DNA from: Zancudomyces culisetae
Lineage: Eukaryota > Kickxellomycota > Harpellomycetes > Harpellales > Legeriomycetaceae
Assembly: GCA_001969505.1 (NCBI GenBank)
Contig: LSSK01000938.1
Span: 1-23,995, forward strand
Length of the DNA stretch: 23,995 bases
Reading direction: 5' to 3'
Every line of letters begins with the position of its first letter. Within the stretch, counting starts at the first letter, position 1. The position numbers and the translations under genes were made by a program. This document shows positions 19,701 through 23,995 of this stretch, piece after piece. The notes under the pieces were generated by a model that ran no database searches, was not told where the DNA came from, and saw only the letters and a list, made by a program, of their open reading frames with translations.

Positions 19701-21208
19701 ATGGGTTGTGGTAATAGCAAAGAGGACTATGGAGATGTTCAAACTAGCAAGGAGATCGACGACCAGATAATTAGGGACAAGCAGACTATGCAAAAGGAAG
19801 TAAAGATCTTGTTGCTGGGTATGTAATTTTTACTTTTATAGGCACAGTTTCTTGATATGCGAAAATCCGATCAGGGTTTCTTGTTTAGCAAGGAGTATGG
19901 TACATGAAAGAAAGATATATTCAATGATGTATAAAGCTAAAACGCCCATTTTAAACCTTATACATCTGTTACGATACCCTATATTGTATTCGCAATATCT
20001 GGTAGTTAAAAGGTGATGAAGGGTGAAAAGTATAAAATAATTTTCAACTGAGTTGGGGTTCCAAACCTAACCAATGTTTTAATTCTGACACAAACCTTAT
20101 AGGTGCTGGAGAATCTGGTAAAAGTACAGTAGTAAAGCAAATGAAGCTTATCCATGAAAATGGATACACGTACGATGAAAGGGAATCATTTAAAGAAATC
20201 ATTTTTTCGAACTGCATGCAATCGGCACGAGCACTCTTAGAGGCCATGGATACCCTAGAAATAGATTTAGAAAACCCTAGGAACCAAATAAATGTCGATC
20301 TAATAATGGATACACCCACGCAGATAGAATCAGATGACTTCCCTCCAGAACTCATGATGGCAATTAAAAGCATTTGGAGCGATGGTGGCGTTCGCGAGTG
20401 CTTTTCACGATCCAGCGAGTATCAGTTGAACGATTCTGCAAGCTAGTAAGTCCTCTTGTAGATTTTTTTATTCTGCTATTTGTGTGAGCAGCGCATCTCC
20501 GAAGGGGTGTATAAATTACCTTAATTTTTAAATTGGCTGATAGTGTAAAATATAAATACGTGTGTGTGTGTGTGTGTGTGTTTACTTATTTGTATTTCTA
20601 TGTGTAGCTATTTTGACTCGCTGGACCGAATTGCACAGCCAAATTACATTCCTACAGACATGGATATTCTTAAAGCCCGCGTAAAAACAACAGGGATAAA
20701 CGAGACTATATTCAATGTTGGTGATTTAGTATATAAAATGATTGATGTCGGTGGTCAACGATCTGAGCGTAAAAAGTGGATACACTGTTTTGAGAATGTA
20801 ACCGCAATTCTATTTTTGGTCGCAATTAGCGAATATGACCAGGTTTTAATTGAGGATGAATCGTCCAACCGTATGCACGAAGCTCTAACTCTTTTTGACT
20901 CGATCTGTAACTCACGCTGGTTTTCAAAGACATCAATCATTCTTTTCCTAAACAAAATTGATCTTTTTAAGGAAAAGCTTCCAAAGTCACCGCTTGAAAA
21001 CCATTTTCCTGATTATAAGGGTGGTCAAAATATCGAGGCTGCAAAAGAGTATCTTCTTCAGCGTTTTACATCGTTAAACCTGTCAAAATACAAACAAATT
21101 TACACCTACTACACCTGTGCCACTGATACCAACCAAGTGAAGTTTGTTATGACTAGTGTCAACGATATTATTATCCAAAATCATTTACGTGATATTGGCA
21201 TTATCTAA
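19701..21208 (+). CDS. Heterotrimeric G-protein alpha subunit, G-alpha-i/Gpa1 class, 3 exons
   Basis: GTP-binding alpha subunit acting at the plasma membrane below seven-helix receptors. Exons 19701-19818, 20103-20445 and 20608-21208 (TAA) give 353 residues, the length of G-alpha-i/o and fungal group I subunits. Gly2 and Cys3 (MGCGNS) are the myristoyl and palmitoyl sites. The P-loop is GAGESGKST at 40-48, interrupted by intron 1 within the Gly40 codon. Switch I has Arg178 and Thr181 ([10 protein letters not shown]), switch II is [12 protein letters not shown] with Gln204, G4 is NKID at 269-272, and G5 is TCATDT at 323-328. All catalytic residues are intact and sit at the standard numbering. 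The tail LRDIGII lacks the Cys at -4 that pertussis toxin modifies in animal G-alpha-i. Introns of 284 and 162 bases end in TAG. The receptor and pathway are not visible here. Confidence 0.96.
20560..20581. repeat. (GT)n microsatellite in G-alpha intron 2
   Basis: A run of about 11 GT dinucleotides ends 26 bases before the intron 3' splice site at 20607. Between them is a pyrimidine-rich segment ending in tatgtgtag. Because it supplies many GT dinucleotides close to the acceptor, its length may vary between strains and might affect splicing. The latter is inference. Confidence 0.9.
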
Positions 21209-22999
21209 ACCTTTATTAATCAGTAATGTCGTTTTCCTATCCCTTTTTTTATCTGTCTTGACTTTATTCCCTTCCGCAAGTATGCGTTTTGAAAAAAACA
21301 TTCAAAAGACACGCTTGCTCTACGCTATACCCTTCTAAGCTCGTTGCTTGATTTATATTTTATTTTAACTATTGATATATATATACTCCTTCTTTGCTGC
21401 TCTCAAATAATTTTTTTTGTAAGAACCTTCTTGAAATAAACGCACAGGTCAAAGGTCGCAAAAAAAAAGATTATTGCTGGTTTAATTTCGTAGGGCAACC
21501 TTCAAAAACTTGCTACAGAGAATCAGAAAATGAGAAAATGCTAGCGACTAATAAGGTTGATAAGATGACACACCCCCTCCCCTTCCACCTCAAAAAAAAA
21601 GGAATTAGAAAGCAATACACTTTTTTAAATGAGTCTAAGACACAATGAGCAAAGGTAGAGAATATCTTACAAAATACGAGCCTTCTCAATTAAAGATACA
21701 TTTCTTTTGAAACGAATACTCTATGAGTCTACAGTTTTTGGAACAGTGGGTACATTCGATCAAATGCTCATTAAATATAATTCTGCGATACTCCTGAATT
21801 TTAATATAATGGATATGACTCGGAAAACTGAGTCAACAATCACATACTTGCAATTATACCAATTGTCATTCCCTAAGCAAGGAAACACATTAAGTTGCGG
21901 TAATCGTTATGTTTTGGTAAAGAAATACACATCTTTCCTTATATATCATGACCCTCAATGTAACTGGCAACGAGTAAAACATAAATGATATTCAATAACT
22001 CATATATTATAAAGAATTGATTGCCATCACTTGAGTCAAGCTTCAACAAGTATCGAAAGTTTAGAAATAAAAAGACGATTTGTTTGCGTTTCAAGCAACA
22101 GCATTTTTACTCTGTTTTTGTGAAAAGGAGGGCACAGTTTACAGTAGATACGAGTTTGAAGTTAAAGCACGTGAAACTTGTAGTTTGAGTTACTACAAGT
22201 ACTAGACTGAAGCAGCACTATTTCCGATTATAGCGACTGTCCTATTCTCCCTTTTAATACCAAATAATATTTTATTACAATTTAAGGGCCTGAATAAAGA
22301 GGTATGACTGCTTCCAAATGAATCAAAGTACAAAAAAAAAACACCATTGCCACACTATTCGTTAGATTAACAGGATCATCACAGCTAGTGTATTGAAAAA
22401 TAATAAAAAAGGAAAGTTAGGGGTAAAACGGATGTTTATAGCCGATCCTTGTATATTTAGATTTTATGTTTCGAAAATTGAAAAGTGATCTATACTGTTC
22501 AGCACCACGATCATAATATGAAAGCGATGAATTTTACTAATCGAACAATCTATAATAAAATAGATCACTGAACTAATTTGCAAATTTTGTGAACTGAAAC
22601 AGTTCGGTTCCCGAAGTCATCACAAGAACAAATAGAATGCCTAGTTTCTTAAATATAAATTCATCTGCTTTAAAAGATCACATCATTATTTGTACAGTAT
22701 TATTCTTAACTATAGTTATTGGTTTATCTACAAGTTACCAGGGTTAAAGAGTCGAATAGCTGTAGAAAACAATTGAGAAAATAATATATAAAGAAAAAAG
22801 AAAAAGGCGGAAAAAGAGAGAAAGGGGCAATGTATTACTTTTAAGAAACAGTTTTTAGCCAGATTGTTATATATTTAGATTTATGCAAAGAAATAATTAA
22901 AAATAAAGAAACTGTTGTATGTAGAACAGATAAGTGGTGTTTGAAAATAACATGACACAAAGATGAAACAGAAATAACAGTAATAAGAAAGTAAATGCG
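21209..22999. other. Intergenic region between G-alpha and right P450
   Basis: It begins with the G-alpha 3' UTR. Open frames at 21394-21648 and 21707-21988 (plus) show no motif and start at non-ATG or weak codons. A purine-rich tract (gaaaaaagaaaaaggcggaaaaagagagaaagggg) lies near 22791-22828. No RNA gene or transposon was recognised. Confidence 0.45.
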
Positions 23000-23024
23000 C
23001 TATTTTTCTTTTGTTGCGAATATC

Positions 23025-23030
23025 CACGTG
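23025..23030. promoter_or_regulatory. Palindromic CACGTG (E-box) in right P450 promoter
   Basis: Same island (gaatatccacgtg) as in the left copy, about 250 bases upstream of the ATG. It is conserved while neighbouring bases have diverged. Confidence 0.4.
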
Positions 23031-23092
23031 ATTGTAGTTTGGATTAAGCATCAAAGCCCAAGACGGCGATGATATACTTGTCTTTACACAGC

Positions 23093-23098
23093 TATAAA
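23093..23098 (+). promoter_or_regulatory. TATA-like box of right P450
   Basis: TATAAA within gctataaatg, 182 bases before the ATG A-residue. It is identical in the left copy, and it follows the shared block gatatacttgtctttacaca. Confidence 0.45.
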
Positions 23099-23279
23099 TG
23101 TAAAGGATCCCATCTCATCCATCTTTTACTTTTGAAAAAGTCTGCATCGCAACATTGTTTTTGGCTAAATTTTAAATACATTCTAACCCGAAAACTTAGT
23201 TTTAATTGAAAGATAGAGAAAACGTTTGAATAAACTTACCAACTCATTAATAAATACTGTGAGAGAAGAGAGAGAAAAA

Positions 23280-23995
23280 ATGTCAAGTTTGAGTAAAATG
23301 GTCGAAGGGAGTCAAATACTCCAGCTACTCAAAAGTATCGACTATCAAAAGTTGGTAGAGTATTTTTCCGACAGACGTATAATCGCTGGTGTGTCGGCCA
23401 CATACATCGCTTTGAAAGTACTTGTTGCGTTTCTTTTTGATCCACTAAAACACATTCCAGGTCCATGGTGGGCTAGATTCACAAATCTTCCATTTAACTT
23501 AAAGGTTGCACAAGGAAAAATCTACTTTGCGTTGGCAGAATATCACAAGAAATATGGACCAACAGTCAGGTTGGGGCCAAAATTTGTTTCCATCACAACT
23601 ATGTCTGATGCCAAGCAGATTTTAGCCACATACAAACATCCCAAATCGATGGAGTATGAAAAGTTTGGGCTATTACCGCCAAACCTTTTTACCACAACAA
23701 ACGAAGCATTCAATAGAATGCGTAGAAGACAGGTGGGACCAGTGTTTACATTTACTGGACTAGCAAATATGGAAGACCAGATCTTAGAAGATGGATTTAT
23801 TTCACTGAAAAGAAAGCTGGAATCGTTGATAGGTGAAGGAGATTCTGCAAGAATTAATTACTACACTTACTTTCAGGGAATCACAACTGATGTTATCGGT
23901 CATATGATTTTTGGAAAACCAATAGGGGCTGTCAATGCGGGTGGTCATCCTCTAACAAAATGGGTTAGTGACTCCATAACCGTAGCTGCTGTCAA
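23280..23995 (+). CDS. Cytochrome P450, N-terminal part (right copy, cut by window edge)
   Basis: Fungal membrane-bound P450 running off the right edge. 238 codons are visible from the ATG at 23280. The membrane anchor is at about 34-55 (IIAGVSATYIALKVLVAFLF) and the hinge HIPGPWWARF follows. Then come KYGPTVRLGPKFVSITT and NRMRRRQVGPVFTFTGLANM. The visible frame ends inside FQGITTDVIGHMIFGKP and TKWVSDSITVAA, where P450 helices E-F would lie. The haem-binding Cys is not in the window. It is paired with the outward-facing left copy and almost identical after codon 39. Promoter sharing suggests the two are, or were recently, co-regulated. Confidence 0.9.
   Translation, partial: MSSLSKMVEGSQILQLLKSIDYQKLVEYFSDRRIIAGVSATYIALKVLVAFLFDPLKHIPGPWWARFTNLPFNLKVAQGKIYFALAEYHKKYGPTVRLGPKFVSITTMSDAKQILATYKHPKSMEYEKFGLLPPNLFTTTNEAFNRMRRRQVGPVFTFTGLANMEDQILEDGFISLKRKLESLIGEGDSARINYYTYFQGITTDVIGHMIFGKPIGAVNAGGHPLTKWVSDSITVAAV

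Larger units (their letters stand above)
23000..23857. repeat. Right arm of large inverted repeat (P450 promoter plus 5' half)
   Basis: This is the reverse-complement partner of 1-868; 23280-23857 aligns gap-free with 578-1. The promoter part from 23018 to about 23255 is highly similar, but the 24-34 bases just before each ATG are unrelated (agagagaaaaa-type here; a different leader in the left copy). The arm ends at 23857 only because the left copy leaves the window. Confidence 0.9.

Noticed and set aside
21707-21988. 93-codon plus-strand ORF downstream of G-alpha
   Set aside because: It opens with TTG rather than ATG, shows no recognised motif, and has no spliced extension I could find.

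Overview
The window is nuclear DNA from an AT-rich fungus. The evidence is short GT-AG introns, a 353-residue heterotrimeric G-protein alpha subunit of the Gpa1/G-alpha-i type, a Pus3/Deg1 tRNA pseudouridine synthase, a Mia40 oxidoreductase, the 25-residue ribosomal protein eL41, a PPR protein, a PAK/Ste20-type kinase-fold protein and two microsomal-type cytochrome P450s. Mia40 has no membrane anchor, unlike the budding-yeast form, and most intron acceptors read A-rich-TAG. I lean towards an early-diverging (non-Dikarya) fungus, but this is an inference and the genus cannot be told from the sequence.

Layout. 1-868 is the 5' part of a P450 gene on the minus strand plus its promoter. An almost identical copy in inverted orientation fills 23000-23995 on the plus strand. 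The two genes point outwards and run off both window edges. Between them lie eL41 (1903-1980, minus), a PPR protein (3486-5456, plus), Mia40 (5794-6168, minus), a four-exon DUF4272-like protein (6580-7914, minus), a nine-exon PAK-like gene (10237-14090, plus), Pus3 (14496-16031, plus) and a three-exon G-alpha gene (19701-21208, plus). The gaps at 580-1900, 1981-3485, 8300-10236, 16032-19700 and 21209-22999 are AT-rich and show no gene that I can defend.

The most interesting item is the PAK-like gene. Once spliced it gives an open frame of about 906 codons with an N-terminal CRIB/PBD Rac/Cdc42-binding motif and a full-length C-terminal kinase fold. The catalytic HRD aspartate is Asn, the DFG motif reads Gly-Ile-Phe, and the activation-loop Thr position is Lys. 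VAIK-Lys, helix-C Glu, the catalytic-loop Asn, APE and DxW are kept. The open frame across nine exons argues for a retained pseudokinase rather than a decayed pseudogene.

The genes do not form a pathway cluster. Three are mitochondrial or probably so (PPR, Mia40, the DUF4272-like protein). Two are typical parts of fungal signalling (G-alpha and the PAK-like pseudokinase). Two concern RNA or translation (eL41, Pus3). The P450 pair looks like a recent inverted duplication with uneven divergence.
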